Below are positions 1-8,650 of a stretch of DNA of 64,000 nt, piece after piece. Source of the DNA: Vannielia litorea (GTDB taxonomy: Bacteria > Pseudomonadota > Alphaproteobacteria > Rhodobacterales > Rhodobacteraceae); NCBI RefSeq assembly GCF_019801175.1, contig NZ_JAHVJR010000001.1, forward strand, positions 1,860,001 through 1,924,000, read 5' to 3'. Below the pieces are notes generated by a model. That model had not been told where the DNA came from, ran no database searches, and saw only the letters and a list, made by a program, of their open reading frames with translations. Position numbers and translations under genes: made by a program. Positions within the stretch are counted from its first letter, which is position 1, and each line of letters opens with the position of its first letter.

Positions 1-720
1 CTGTGCGAGATCGGCGTAGGGGTGGCCGAGGGTTGAGAGCTCCCAATCGAGCACGGCGGTGATCCGGGGGGCGTCCGGGGTGAAGAGCATGTTGTCGAGC
101 CGGTAGTCGCCGTGAGTGAGGCAGATCTGGCCGTCATCATCGGGCACGTGGGTGTCGAGCCATGTGATGAGCGCGTCCATCGCCTCGATCGTTTCGGTCT
201 CGGAGGCGCGGTATTGGGTGGTCCAGCGGTCGATCTGGCGGCGGTAGTAGTTGCCGGCGCGTCCGAAGTCCTCGAGGCCGGTGGCGGCGAGGTCGACGTT
301 GTGGATGGCGGCGAGGACGCGGTTCATCTCGTCAAACATCGGGCCGCGCTCGGAGTGGGAGAGCTCGGGCAGGTGTGGCTCGTTGAAGTGGCGGCCCTGC
401 ACGTGCTCCATCAGGTAGAACTCGGAGCCGATGACCGCGGGGTCGTCGCAATAGGCGATCATCTGGGCGACGGGCACGGCGGTGGCCGCGAGGGCGGATT
501 GGACGCGGTATTCACGGTCCACCGCGTGGGCGGATTTGAGGAGCTTGCCGGGAGGCTTGCGGCGCAGGACGAGCGGGCCTTGCGGGGTGGTCAGGCGGAA
601 GGTCGGGTTGGACTGGCCGGTGGGGAATTTTTGCGCTGTGACGGGGCCGGTGTGGCCGGGTGCGTTGGCCTCGATCCAGACGGAAACGGCCGCGGTATCA
701 AGGGTTTGTGCGTCGGTCAT
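1..720 (-). CDS. Phosphotransferase family protein (APH fold), partial at window edge
   Basis: The open frame runs from an ATG at 720 off the left edge of the window, so only the N-terminal 240 codons are present. Visible motifs are those of the aminoglycoside-phosphotransferase/choline-kinase fold: a nucleotide-binding stretch with LRRKPPGK, the Brenner motif LTHGDYRLDNMLF (catalytic Asp), and AVLDWELSTLGHPYADLA with the metal-binding Asp. Proteins of this kind sit beside acyl-CoA dehydrogenases in bacteria and are fused to them in animal ACAD10/ACAD11, where they phosphorylate hydroxyacyl substrates. Here it lies two genes below an acyl-CoA dehydrogenase and its ATG overlaps the upstream stop (ATGA), so a kinase role on a hydroxyacyl-CoA or hydroxy acid is inferred rather than antibiotic resistance. 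Confidence 0.85.
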   Translation of the reverse strand, partial: MTDAQTLDTAAVSVWIEANAPGHTGPVTAQKFPTGQSNPTFRLTTPQGPLVLRRKPPGKLLKSAHAVDREYRVQSALAATAVPVAQMIAYCDDPAVIGSEFYLMEHVQGRHFNEPHLPELSHSERGPMFDEMNRVLAAIHNVDLAATGLEDFGRAGNYYRRQIDRWTTQYRASETETIEAMDALITWLDTHVPDDDGQICLTHGDYRLDNMLFTPDAPRITAVLDWELSTLGHPYADLAQ

Positions 721-1352
721 GAGAAGGTCAGCATGTGGGCTGCCTCCGCGTCGATATGGGGCGTTTCGTTGAAGCCGGTGAGGAAGGTGGCGCTGCCGGT
801 GCAGAGGATGCGGGAGACGGCGCAGTTTTTCATCTGGAGTTGCAGGTCGATCATGGTGCGGGCGGGGGCATCGACGGCGGCGGCGAGCATGCGGCAGATG
901 GCGCCGCCGGAGGAGACGCAGAGAACGGGGCCGTCGTGGGTGGCCATTTGCGCCTGAGCCGACATCACGCGGGCGGTGAAGGCCTCAAAGCTCTCTGGTT
1001 CGGTGATCTCGCCTGCCTGCCATGCGATGACGGCCTCGCGGAGGCGGCGGAAATGGGCCTTGCGGTCTGACGGGACGCCGCCGCCGAAGGCCGCGAGCAA
1101 CGCCTTGCTGTCGAATTCGTTGAGGCCATCTTGGACGGTGGCCTCGGGCAGGTCGAGGGTGGCGGCGATGCCCTCCAGCGTCTCGCGATGCCGCCGCATG
1201 GCGCCACGGTAGACGGCCACGGGCCGCACGCCCTGACGGGCGAGAGCCTCGCCCAGCGCGCGGCTCTGCGCATGGCCGAGGTCTGACAACACGTCATAAT
1301 CCGCCGCCCCGAAAGAGGCCTGTGCGTGGCGGATGAGGAGGAGTTCGGCCAC
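717..1352 (-). CDS. Histidine phosphatase (phosphoglycerate mutase-like)
   Basis: 211-residue protein. It begins VAELLLIRHAQASFG, where RHA is the catalytic RHG-type motif of the histidine phosphatase superfamily; a second conserved His lies in CVSSGGAI context downstream (the GGAICRMLA region). I chose the GTG at 1352 because it gives the normal family N-terminus directly before the RHA motif and overlaps the TAG of the upstream acyl-CoA dehydrogenase by one base. The longer frame adds about 70 residues that are the antisense of the neighbour. The stop overlaps the start of the phosphotransferase gene. Substrate unknown; the pairing with a phosphotransferase suggests removal of a phosphate placed on a pathway intermediate. 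Confidence 0.8.
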   Translation of the reverse strand: MAELLLIRHAQASFGAADYDVLSDLGHAQSRALGEALARQGVRPVAVYRGAMRRHRETLEGIAATLDLPEATVQDGLNEFDSKALLAAFGGGVPSDRKAHFRRLREAVIAWQAGEITEPESFEAFTARVMSAQAQMATHDGPVLCVSSGGAICRMLAAAVDAPARTMIDLQLQMKNCAVSRILCTGSATFLTGFNETPHIDAEAAHMLTFS

Positions 1353-2587
1353 TAGATCTTCTCGTTGGAGTATTTCCGCAACTCGGCGCGGGCGACCTGG
1401 CGGCGGTGCACCGCGTCGGGCCCATCGGCAAAGCGCAGGGTGCGGATTTTCGTCCACATCGCGGCGAGCGGGGTGTCTTGGCTGATGCCGGAGCCGCCGT
1501 GGACCTGCATGGCCTCGTCGACGACCTTGAGCGCCATCAATGGGGCGACGACCTTGATCTGGCTGATCCACGGCTGAGCGGCGCGGGTGCCTTGCGTGTC
1601 CATCATCCAGGCCGCCTTGAGGCAGAGCAGGCGCGCTTGCTCAATCTCCATGCGGCAGTTGGCGATGATGTCGTAGTTGGCGCCGAGGTCGACCAGCTTT
1701 TTCTTGAAGGCCTCGCGAGTCATGGCGCGTTTGCAGAAGAGCTCCAGCGCCTTCTCGGCCTGGCCGATAGCGCGCATGCAATGGTGAATACGGCCCGGCC
1801 CGAGGCGGCCTTGGGCGACCTCGAAGCCACGGCCCCGACCGAGGATCAGGTCTTCGCCTTTCACCTTCACGTTGGTGAACCGGATGTGCATGTGGCCGTG
1901 GGGCGCATCATCGTGGCCGAAGACGTGCATGGGGCGGAGGATTTCGATGCCGGGGCTGTCGGCGGGCAGGACGAACATGGAGTGCCGCGCGTGCTTGTCG
2001 GCCTCCGGGTCGGTCTGGGCCATGATGATGTAGACAGCGCAGCGCGGGTCGCCTGCGCCGCTGATCCAGTATTTCTCGCCATTGAGGACCCAGTCATCGC
2101 CATCGGGCTTGGCCTCGAGCGCGATGTTGGTGGCGTCGGAGGAGGCGACGCCCGGTTCGGTCATCACATAGGCGGAGCGGATCTCGCCGTTGAGCAGGGG
2201 TTTGAGCCAGCGCTCCTTGTGCGCCTCGGAGCCGTAGCGCTCGAAAACCTCCATGTTGCCGGTGTCGGGGGCGCCACAGTTGAAGACCTCGGCAGCGAGG
2301 CCAACCTTGCCCATCTCTTCGGCGAGATAGGCGTATTCAACGGTGGTGAGCCCCTGCCCCTTTTCGCTGTCGGTGAGCCAGAAATTCCACAGACCCTTGG
2401 CGCGGGCGCTGGCCTTGAGGGTGTCGAGAATCTCGATCTGGCGGTCAGTGAGTTGAAAGCGGTCGCCCGAGGGGTGCTTGCCCACTTCGGCCTCGAACTC
2501 GTGGTCGAGCGGCTCGATCTCTTCGTCCACCATCTGGCGCACCTTGGCGGCCAGTTCCTTGATCCGGGGGGTCATCCCGAGGTCCAT
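1352..2587 (-). CDS. Acyl-CoA dehydrogenase (ACAD10/11-like)
   Basis: 411-residue FAD-dependent acyl-CoA dehydrogenase that introduces the alpha-beta double bond in an acyl-CoA. The three-domain layout is visible: an N-terminal helical part, the middle beta domain with YVMTEPGVASSDATNI and NGEKYWISGAG, and a C-terminal helical part with QVHGGSGIS and the FADGPDAVH tail. The extended N-terminus and FADGPDEVH-type ending are typical of the ACAD10/11-like clade that occurs with APH-type phosphotransferases, which is the arrangement here. The ATG at 2587 has a GGGAGAGAG ribosome binding site and lies 12 bases below the thiolase stop, so the genes are co-transcribed. Substrate chain length cannot be told from sequence. 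Confidence 0.92.
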   Translation of the reverse strand: MDLGMTPRIKELAAKVRQMVDEEIEPLDHEFEAEVGKHPSGDRFQLTDRQIEILDTLKASARAKGLWNFWLTDSEKGQGLTTVEYAYLAEEMGKVGLAAEVFNCGAPDTGNMEVFERYGSEAHKERWLKPLLNGEIRSAYVMTEPGVASSDATNIALEAKPDGDDWVLNGEKYWISGAGDPRCAVYIIMAQTDPEADKHARHSMFVLPADSPGIEILRPMHVFGHDDAPHGHMHIRFTNVKVKGEDLILGRGRGFEVAQGRLGPGRIHHCMRAIGQAEKALELFCKRAMTREAFKKKLVDLGANYDIIANCRMEIEQARLLCLKAAWMMDTQGTRAAQPWISQIKVVAPLMALKVVDEAMQVHGGSGISQDTPLAAMWTKIRTLRFADGPDAVHRRQVARAELRKYSNEKI

Positions 2588-2599
2588 ATCTCTCTCCCT

Positions 2600-3796
2600 T
2601 CAGAGAACTTCAAAGAGGCCCGCGGCCCCCATTCCGCCGCCCACGCACATGGTGGTGACGATGTATCTTGCGCCGCGCCGTTTGCCCTCGATCAGCGCGT
2701 GGCCGACCATACGGGCGCCCGACATGCCGTAGGGGTGGCCAATGGAGATGGCGCCGCCGTTCACGTTGAGGCGCGCGTCGGGGATGCCAAGCCGGTCGCG
2801 GCTGTAGATCACTTGGCAGGCGAAGGCCTCGTTCAGCTCCCAGAGGTCGATGTCGTCCACGGTAAGGCCGTGGGTTTCGAGCAGTTTGGGCACGGCGAAG
2901 ACGGGGCCGATGCCCATCTCGTCGGGGGCGCATCCGGCGACGGCCATGCCCACGTAGCGGCCCAGCGGTGTGAGGCCTCGGCGCTCGGCCTCCTTGCCTT
3001 CCATCAACATTGTGGCAGATGCGCCGTCTGACAGTTGTGAGGCATTTCCGGCGGTTATGAAGCGACCTTTATCCAGCGATATACCTTTTTCGAACACCGG
3101 GGTGAGGCCCGCGAGGCTTTCAGCCGTAGTGCCGGGGCGGTTGCCCTCGTCCTTCTCCAGCGTCACGGAACGGTCGGAGACTTCGCCGGTTTCGCGGTCT
3201 TTCACCTTCATTACAGAGGGAAGCGGCACGATCTCGTCGTCGAAGGCCCCTGCCTCTTGGGCCGCCGCCGTGCGGGCCTGGCTTTGGGTCGCGTATTCGT
3301 CTTGCGCCTCGCGGGAGATGCCGTAGCGGGCAGCCACGTTTTCAGCCGTTTCCAACATGGTCATGTAGATCGAAGGGACGTGCTCGCGCAGCCAGGGATC
3401 CGGGTCGCGGCGCATGGCGGGGGTTTGCACGAGGGAGATGGACTCGACGCCTGCGCCGATGGCCATGGGCATCCCGTCGTGGATGACCTGCTTGGCGGCA
3501 ATGGCGATGGCCATGAGGCCGGAAGCGCATTGCCGGTCGAGCGACATGCCCGCCACGGTCTCAGGCAGGCCGGCGCGGAGGGCGCATTGGCGGGCGATGT
3601 TGCCGCCTTGGAACCCCTGCTGGAGGGCGGCGCCGAGCACCACGTCACCGACCTCGCCGGGATCGACAGCGGCGCGGGAGACGGCGTGGCTGATCGCATG
3701 GCCCGCCAGCGCCTGCGGCGTGGTGGCGTTGAAGGCGCCCCGGTAGGCCTTGCCAATGGGCGTGCGGGCGGTGGAGACGATGAGGGCTTCACGCAT
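2600..3796 (-). CDS. Thiolase (acetyl-CoA C-acyltransferase)
   Basis: 398-residue thiolase of normal family length. It carries the acyl-accepting Cys at about residue 90 (SLDRQCASG), the catalytic His at about 354 (SIGHPYGMSG) and the second active-site Cys at about 384 (TTMCVGGGMG). It catalyses thiolytic cleavage of a 3-ketoacyl-CoA, the last step of a beta-oxidation round, and fits the dehydrogenase, hydratase and SDR genes around it. The start lies 4 bases below the stop of the upstream SDR. A biosynthetic (condensing) direction cannot be excluded from sequence, but the neighbours favour degradation. Confidence 0.93.
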   Translation of the reverse strand: MREALIVSTARTPIGKAYRGAFNATTPQALAGHAISHAVSRAAVDPGEVGDVVLGAALQQGFQGGNIARQCALRAGLPETVAGMSLDRQCASGLMAIAIAAKQVIHDGMPMAIGAGVESISLVQTPAMRRDPDPWLREHVPSIYMTMLETAENVAARYGISREAQDEYATQSQARTAAAQEAGAFDDEIVPLPSVMKVKDRETGEVSDRSVTLEKDEGNRPGTTAESLAGLTPVFEKGISLDKGRFITAGNASQLSDGASATMLMEGKEAERRGLTPLGRYVGMAVAGCAPDEMGIGPVFAVPKLLETHGLTVDDIDLWELNEAFACQVIYSRDRLGIPDARLNVNGGAISIGHPYGMSGARMVGHALIEGKRRGARYIVTTMCVGGGMGAAGLFEVL

Positions 3797-3800
3797 GGTT

Positions 3801-4694
3801 TCAGACCTTCCAGTCGAGCGGCAGCCCGCGCGCCTCGGCGGCCTGCGCGGCGAAACGGCGGGTTTGGGAGAAGGCGTCTGGCAGGTCTTCGGCGCCGTCT
3901 GGGTCGGTCAGCAGAGCTGCGCCTTCGGCCACCGCCTCGGGCGTGATCTCGCCGCCTGCGAGGTTGAGGCCGAGGGTTTCAGTGAGCTGCGCGACCGAGA
4001 AGACCCCACCGCCTGCGGCGAGGATGGTGCGGGAGGGGGCATCGGGCGAGACCAGCCAGAGGAGGCCGGGGGTGATGCTCTCGGGCGTCAGCAAGGCGGC
4101 GGCATCCTCGGGCAGCAGGCCATCGGTCATCGCCGTGGCCGCCGTGGGGGCGAGGCAGTTGACTCGGATGCCGTAGCGCGCGCCTTCAAGGTGGAGCGTG
4201 TTCATCAGCCCGACCATCCCGGCCTTGGCCGCGGCATAGTTGGCCTGCCCGAAGTTGCCGTACAGCCCGGAGCCGGAGGTGGTGAAGACGACGCGGCCGT
4301 ATTGCCGCTCGCGGAAGTGCGGCCAGAGGGCGTGGGTGCAGAGGGCGGAGCCGGTGAGGTGAACGTCGATCACGCGGCGCCAGTCGGATATCTCCATCTT
4401 GGCGAAGGACTTGTCACGCAGCAGGCCCGCGTTGTTGACGAGGATGTCGACATGGCCCCAGGCGCTCATGGCGGCGGCGACCATCTCGGCCACGCTGGCC
4501 TCGTCGGACACATCGGTGCGGGTGGCAAGCGCGGTGCCGCCTGCGGCCTCGATCTCGGAGACCACCCCTGCCCCTTCGGCCATGTCGGCGACCAGCACTC
4601 TTGCGCCCCGTGCCGCGAGCCCGAGCGCGTGTGACCGGCCCAGCCCGGCGGCCCCGCCGGTGACGATTGCAACCTGCCCGTCGAAGCGGATCAT
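3801..4694 (-). CDS. Short-chain dehydrogenase/reductase (MFE-2-like 3-hydroxyacyl-CoA dehydrogenase)
   Basis: 297-residue SDR with the Rossmann glycine motif TGGAAGLG close to the N-terminus, NNAG, and the catalytic Ser-Tyr-Lys set (TTSGSG and NYAAAKAG). The C-terminal extension of about 80 residues past the SDR core and the FGQANYAAAK pattern resemble the dehydrogenase part of peroxisomal multifunctional enzyme type 2. Next to a MaoC hydratase this suggests a split version of MFE-2: hydratase plus hydroxyacyl-CoA dehydrogenase. The ATG at 4694 overlaps the MaoC stop (ATGA) and gives a standard SDR N-terminus. A longer frame upstream has no SDR similarity and lies inside the MaoC gene. Confidence 0.85.
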   Translation of the reverse strand: MIRFDGQVAIVTGGAAGLGRSHALGLAARGARVLVADMAEGAGVVSEIEAAGGTALATRTDVSDEASVAEMVAAAMSAWGHVDILVNNAGLLRDKSFAKMEISDWRRVIDVHLTGSALCTHALWPHFRERQYGRVVFTTSGSGLYGNFGQANYAAAKAGMVGLMNTLHLEGARYGIRVNCLAPTAATAMTDGLLPEDAAALLTPESITPGLLWLVSPDAPSRTILAAGGGVFSVAQLTETLGLNLAGGEITPEAVAEGAALLTDPDGAEDLPDAFSQTRRFAAQAAEARGLPLDWKV

Positions 4695-5146
4695 GCGGCC
4701 TCCAGATATTTCTTGTTGAGCCAGCGGGCGACCACCACGGGTTTGGCCGTGCCTTCGGCCTCCATCGTCACCTCCCACGTGATCATCACATCGCCCGGGC
4801 GCTTCTCGGTCAGCGCGGCGAGGGTGAAGCGGGCGCGGATGCGGGCGCCAGCGGGGACAGGCGAGAGAAAGCGGATGCGGTCGAAGCCGTAGTTGATGCC
4901 CATCGCCTGACCGTCCAGCTTTGGCTGGGCGTCATAGGCCATGGCGGAGAGGAAGGAGAGGGTGAGGAAGCCGTGGGCGATGGTGGAGCCGAAAGGGGTT
5001 TGCGCGGCGCGGGCAGGATCGGTGTGGATGAACTGGTGATCCTCGGTGAGGGCGGCGAAGGCGTCGATCATCGGCTGGTCGATGGTGAACCAGCGGCTGA
5101 CGCCCAGCTCCTCGCCGGTGCGGGATTTCAGCTCGTCCAGCGTCAC
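4691..5146 (-). CDS. MaoC-family (R)-specific enoyl-CoA hydratase
   Basis: 151-residue single-domain hot-dog protein. The hydratase-2 motif is present: Asp36 and His41 in EDHQFIHTDP, followed by FGSTIAHGFLTLS. It hydrates trans-2-enoyl-CoA to the (R)-3-hydroxyacyl-CoA, which the adjacent MFE-2-like SDR can oxidise. The start is a GTG at 5146 overlapping the TGA of the upstream SDR (GTGA), and its stop overlaps the next ATG, so it is translationally coupled on both sides. Proteins of this size are also annotated NodN/MaoC-like; the exact acyl substrate is unknown. Confidence 0.88.
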   Translation of the reverse strand: MTLDELKSRTGEELGVSRWFTIDQPMIDAFAALTEDHQFIHTDPARAAQTPFGSTIAHGFLTLSFLSAMAYDAQPKLDGQAMGINYGFDRIRFLSPVPAGARIRARFTLAALTEKRPGDVMITWEVTMEAEGTAKPVVVARWLNKKYLEAA

Positions 5147-5964
5147 GGCTTGCCCTCGGCGAAGATGTCGGGGCCGGTTTGCACGTTGATGCCGCCGGAG
5201 ACGGGGAGGATGGCGCCGGTGATGTAGCCGCCGCCGGGGCCGCAGAGGTAGAGCAGCGCGGCGGCGATGTCCTCGGGCTTGCCGACGCGGCCGAGCGGGA
5301 CCTGGGCGCCGACGCGGGCGCGCATGTCGGTGTCGCCGGTGGCGAAGGCGGTCATCTTGGAGACGAAGGGGCCGGGGGCGAGGGCGTTGACGGTGATGCG
5401 GTCGGCGGCGAGCTCCTTGGCGAGGATCTTCGTCAGGTGGTGCACGGCGGCCTTGGAGGCGGCGTAGGAATAGGCATCGTCGCCCATCGGCACCTCGCCC
5501 ATGACCGAGCCGGTGTTGACGACGCGGGCAGGGTCTTCGTCAGTCGCGGCGGCGCGGAGGAGCGGCAGCAGGGTGCGGGTGAGTTCGAAAAGGCCGGCGA
5601 CGTTGAGGCTCATCACCTTATCCCACGCGGCATGGGGGAAATCGTCCAGCGGGGCGCCCCAACTGCGGCCAGCGTTGTTGAAGAGGATGTGCAGGGTGTC
5701 GGTGCGGGCGCGGGTGGCGCCGGCGAGCGCATCGACGCCCTCGGCGGAGCTCACATCGCCCGCGAAACCCTCTGCCGAGCCGGATGCGCCCAGCGCGTTC
5801 AGCCGTGCGGCAACGGCCTCGCAAGCATCGCCCCGGCGGGAGGCGAGCAGCACGCGGGCCCCGGCGCGGACCAGCCCTTCGGCGGCCATTTCGCCAATGC
5901 CCGACGAGCCGCCGGTAACCAGCGCCACCTTGCCGGTGAGGTCGAAAAGCCTTGCCGCGTCCAT
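5143..5964 (-). CDS. Short-chain dehydrogenase/reductase, first gene of the operon
   Basis: 273-residue NAD(P)-dependent SDR. It shows TGGSSGIG for cofactor binding, NNAG, the catalytic Ser in NTGSVMG, the YAASK Tyr/Lys pair, and the C-terminal substrate-loop pattern GRVGKPEDIA followed by GGYITGAILPVSGG. The ATG at 5964 is supported by a GGAGGA ribosome binding site about 5 bases upstream; an upstream in-frame start would add a Cys-rich tail without SDR similarity. It is the promoter-proximal gene of the minus-strand acyl-CoA operon and is divergent from another SDR at 6081. Likely a hydroxyacyl-CoA or alcohol dehydrogenase; specificity unknown. Confidence 0.88.
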   Translation of the reverse strand: MDAARLFDLTGKVALVTGGSSGIGEMAAEGLVRAGARVLLASRRGDACEAVAARLNALGASGSAEGFAGDVSSAEGVDALAGATRARTDTLHILFNNAGRSWGAPLDDFPHAAWDKVMSLNVAGLFELTRTLLPLLRAAATDEDPARVVNTGSVMGEVPMGDDAYSYAASKAAVHHLTKILAKELAADRITVNALAPGPFVSKMTAFATGDTDMRARVGAQVPLGRVGKPEDIAAALLYLCGPGGGYITGAILPVSGGINVQTGPDIFAEGKP

Positions 5965-6080
5965 GCTGTCCTCCGGTGGGGCGCCTCCCCGCGCACCCGT
6001 TTCGCAATGCAGAATACAATTCCGCACATGCTTGACAAGCCCGCCCTGCCCGCCTCTGCTGGCAGCAAGGGAGGCGCAGG

Positions 6081-6839
6081 ATGGGCGATCTGTTTGATCT
6101 TACGGGAAAGGTGGCGCTTGTCACCGGCTCGACGCGCGGCATTGGCCGGGCGATTGCGGAGGCTTTGGTGGCGCGGGGGGCGCGCGTGGTGATCTCGTCG
6201 CGCAAGGCAGAGGCCTGTGCGGCGGTGGCGGAAGAAATCGGGGAGGCGGCGGTGCCGATTGCCTGCAACGTCTCGGATGATGCTGCGATAGTGCGGCTCT
6301 TGGCGGAGACGGAGGAGAGGCTGGGGTCGGTGGATATTTTGGTCTGCAACGCGGCGGTAAACCCCTACATGGGGCCGTTTCTGGACACGCCGGATGATGC
6401 CTTTGACAAGACCATCGCGGTGAACATCCGGGCCAACATGCGGCTGGCCAAAGGCGTGGTGCCGGGGATGCAGGCGAAGGGCGGCGGGGCGATTGTGATC
6501 GTGTCGTCGATTGCGGCCTTCAAGGGCTCGGAGCATCTGGGGATCTACGCGGTGACCAAGGCCGCCGACACGCAGATCGTGCGCAACCTCGCCGTGGCTT
6601 ACGGGGCCGACAACATCCGGGTGAACGGGATCGCGCCCGCGGTGGTGAAGACCGATTTTGCACGCGCGCTTTATGAAGACCCGGAGCGGGCCAAGCGGGT
6701 GGCGGAGAGCTATGCGCTCAAGCGGCTGGGGGAGCCGGAAGACATTGCCGGGATTGCGGTGATGCTGGCGGCGCCTGCGGGGGCCTGGATGACGGGGCAG
6801 ACGATTATCGTGGATGGCGGATGGTCGGCGATGGGGTGA
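6081..6839 (+). CDS. Short-chain dehydrogenase/reductase
   Basis: 252-residue classical SDR of typical length. It has TGSTRGIGRA, CNAA (NNAG variant), VSSIAAF with the catalytic Ser, IYAVTKAA with the Tyr and Lys, and the C-terminal RLGEPEDIAG and GQTIIVDGGWS. The ATG follows a GGGAGGCG ribosome binding site. It diverges from the acyl-CoA operon across about 116 bases and precedes an acyl-CoA ligase by 108 bases. The set suggests that both strands serve one catabolic route. The DHRS4-like look (AAVNPYMGPF, MTGQTIIVDGG) makes a carbonyl or hydroxyacyl substrate plausible, but this is only similarity. Confidence 0.88.
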   Translation: MGDLFDLTGKVALVTGSTRGIGRAIAEALVARGARVVISSRKAEACAAVAEEIGEAAVPIACNVSDDAAIVRLLAETEERLGSVDILVCNAAVNPYMGPFLDTPDDAFDKTIAVNIRANMRLAKGVVPGMQAKGGGAIVIVSSIAAFKGSEHLGIYAVTKAADTQIVRNLAVAYGADNIRVNGIAPAVVKTDFARALYEDPERAKRVAESYALKRLGEPEDIAGIAVMLAAPAGAWMTGQTIIVDGGWSAMG

Positions 6840-6947
6840 GCGGGCGCGCTGGCGCCGCCACCATGGCAGGTGTTGCAGGCGCCGGGTTTCCACGCCTAGG
6901 CTGAGATCAAACGCGGCGGGGAGGCCGCGATAAAGGGAGGAGCGGCC

Positions 6948-8561
6948 ATGGAAGGCCTGATGATGCACCGTCCGCTGCGGATTGCGGATATTTTGACCCA
7001 TGCGGCGCAGGTCTACCCCGGTGAGGGGATCGTCTCGGCCAGGACCGAAGGCGACATTCACCGCCAGAGTTACCCCGAAACCGCCGCTCGCGTGGCGCGG
7101 CTCGCCCATGCCCTGCGCGCGCTCGGCATCAAGCCCGGCGACCGGGTGGCGACGCTGGCGTGGAACGGCTACCGGCATTTCGAACTCTACTACGCGATCA
7201 GCGGGATCGGGGCGGTCTGCCACACGATCAACCCGCGCCTTTCGGCCGAGCAGATGGGCTATATTGTGAACCACGCGGGCGACAGCCTGCTGTTCTTTGA
7301 CACCACCTTCCTGCCGATCATTGAGGGGCTGGCGCCGCATTTCCCCGAGAGCCTGCGCTACGTGGCGATGGTGGATGAAGACAAGCAGCCCGAGAGCAAG
7401 GTGGAGTGCCTGAACTACGAGGCGCTGCTGAAGGGCCAGCCGGAACGGTTTGACTGGCCGGAGTTCGATGAGACCACCGCCGCCGCGCTCTGCTACACCT
7501 CGGGCACCACCGGCAACCCAAAGGGCACGCTCTACTCGCACCGCTCCACCGTGCTGCACGCGCTCTGCACCGCGATCAGCCTTCCGAAGGTGCTGCAGGA
7601 GGGCAGCCGGATTCTGCCCGTGGTGCCGCTCTTTCACGTGAACGCATGGGGCCTGCCCTATTCGGCCCCGCTCACCGGTGCTTCGCTCATCATGCCGGGG
7701 CCGGGGCTGGATGGGGCCTCGCTCTTCAAGCTGATGGACGGGGAGCAGGTGTTCTCGGCCTGGGGTGTGCCGACCGTCTGGCTCGGGCTGCAAAAGGAGA
7801 TCGAGGCGCAGGGGCGGCTACCGGAGGGGTTCGGCCACCTCGTGGTGGGCGGCTCGGCGGCGCCGCGGGCGATGATCGAGGGTTTCGAGACCCGCGGCGT
7901 GGACGTGTGCCATGCATGGGGCATGACCGAGATGAGCCCGATAGGCACGGTTGGAAACCTCTCGCCTGCGATGCGCGACAAGCCCCTCGCCGAACAGCTG
8001 GACGTGAAGCAGAAACAGGGGCGCCGGGCCTTCGGGATTGACATGAAGATCGTCGATGAGGACGGCACCGAGCAGCCGCAGGACGGCAAGGCGACGGGCG
8101 AGCTCTTTGTGCGGGGCAACACGATTGCGGCGGGATACTTCAACAACGCCGAGGCCAGCGCCGAGGCGATTGACGCAGAAGGCTGGTTTGGCACCGGAGA
8201 CATTGCCCGGATCACCCCCGATGGCACACTCTCGATCACCGACCGGACGAAAGACCTGATCAAATCGGGCGGCGAGTGGATCAGCTCGATCGACATGGAG
8301 AACGTGGTGATGGGGCACCCGCAGGTGACCAATTGCGCCGCCATCGCCGTGCCACATGAAAAATGGGGCGAGAGACCGATGCTGGTGGTGGTGCCGAAGG
8401 GCGATGCCCCGGACCCCGAGGCGCTGCGCGAGTTGCTCGCGCCGCACTTTGCCAGCTGGCAATTGCCCGACGAGGTGCTCTTTGTCGAGGAACTGCCTCT
8501 GACGGCGACAGGCAAGGTCTCGAAGCTCACGTTGAGGCGCAAATACGCAGCAGCGGAATGA
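6948..8561 (+). CDS. Acyl-CoA ligase, DmdB/FadD type (AMP-forming)
   Basis: 537-residue member of the ANL superfamily that activates a carboxylic acid to its CoA thioester through an acyl-adenylate. Visible motifs: P-loop-like YTSGTTGNPKG (A3), HAWGMTEMSP (A5), GWFGTGDIA (A7), DRTKDLIKSGGEWIS (A8 hinge) and the C-terminal catalytic Lys in LTATGKVSK (A10). Overall pattern and length resemble the marine methylmercaptopropionate-CoA ligase DmdB and medium-chain FadD3-like ligases of roseobacters. The ATG at 6948 has a GGGAGGAGCGG ribosome binding site; ATGs four and five codons later are possible alternatives. It would supply the acyl-CoA consumed by the divergent operon. A DMSP role is not proven by similarity alone. 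Confidence 0.9.
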   Translation: MEGLMMHRPLRIADILTHAAQVYPGEGIVSARTEGDIHRQSYPETAARVARLAHALRALGIKPGDRVATLAWNGYRHFELYYAISGIGAVCHTINPRLSAEQMGYIVNHAGDSLLFFDTTFLPIIEGLAPHFPESLRYVAMVDEDKQPESKVECLNYEALLKGQPERFDWPEFDETTAAALCYTSGTTGNPKGTLYSHRSTVLHALCTAISLPKVLQEGSRILPVVPLFHVNAWGLPYSAPLTGASLIMPGPGLDGASLFKLMDGEQVFSAWGVPTVWLGLQKEIEAQGRLPEGFGHLVVGGSAAPRAMIEGFETRGVDVCHAWGMTEMSPIGTVGNLSPAMRDKPLAEQLDVKQKQGRRAFGIDMKIVDEDGTEQPQDGKATGELFVRGNTIAAGYFNNAEASAEAIDAEGWFGTGDIARITPDGTLSITDRTKDLIKSGGEWISSIDMENVVMGHPQVTNCAAIAVPHEKWGERPMLVVVPKGDAPDPEALRELLAPHFASWQLPDEVLFVEELPLTATGKVSKLTLRRKYAAAE

Positions 8562-8650
8562 CCTCTGCGTGAAAAAACGCACAAAGGGCTTGGGTTTTTG
8601 GGCTGTTTTGGGCATCTTCCCCGAAAATTTACGCCTAAGGTTCGAGTGAC

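Noticed and set aside
1406..3031. Plus-strand frame of 541 codons opposite the dehydrogenase and thiolase
   Set aside because: Antisense shadow; the minus-strand genes carry complete catalytic motifs and operon spacing.
5799..7793. Long minus-strand frame of 664 codons across the SDR and ligase genes
   Set aside because: It is antisense to two well-supported genes, is Arg/His/Pro-rich without any family motif, and has no ribosome binding site. Long antisense frames are expected at this GC content.
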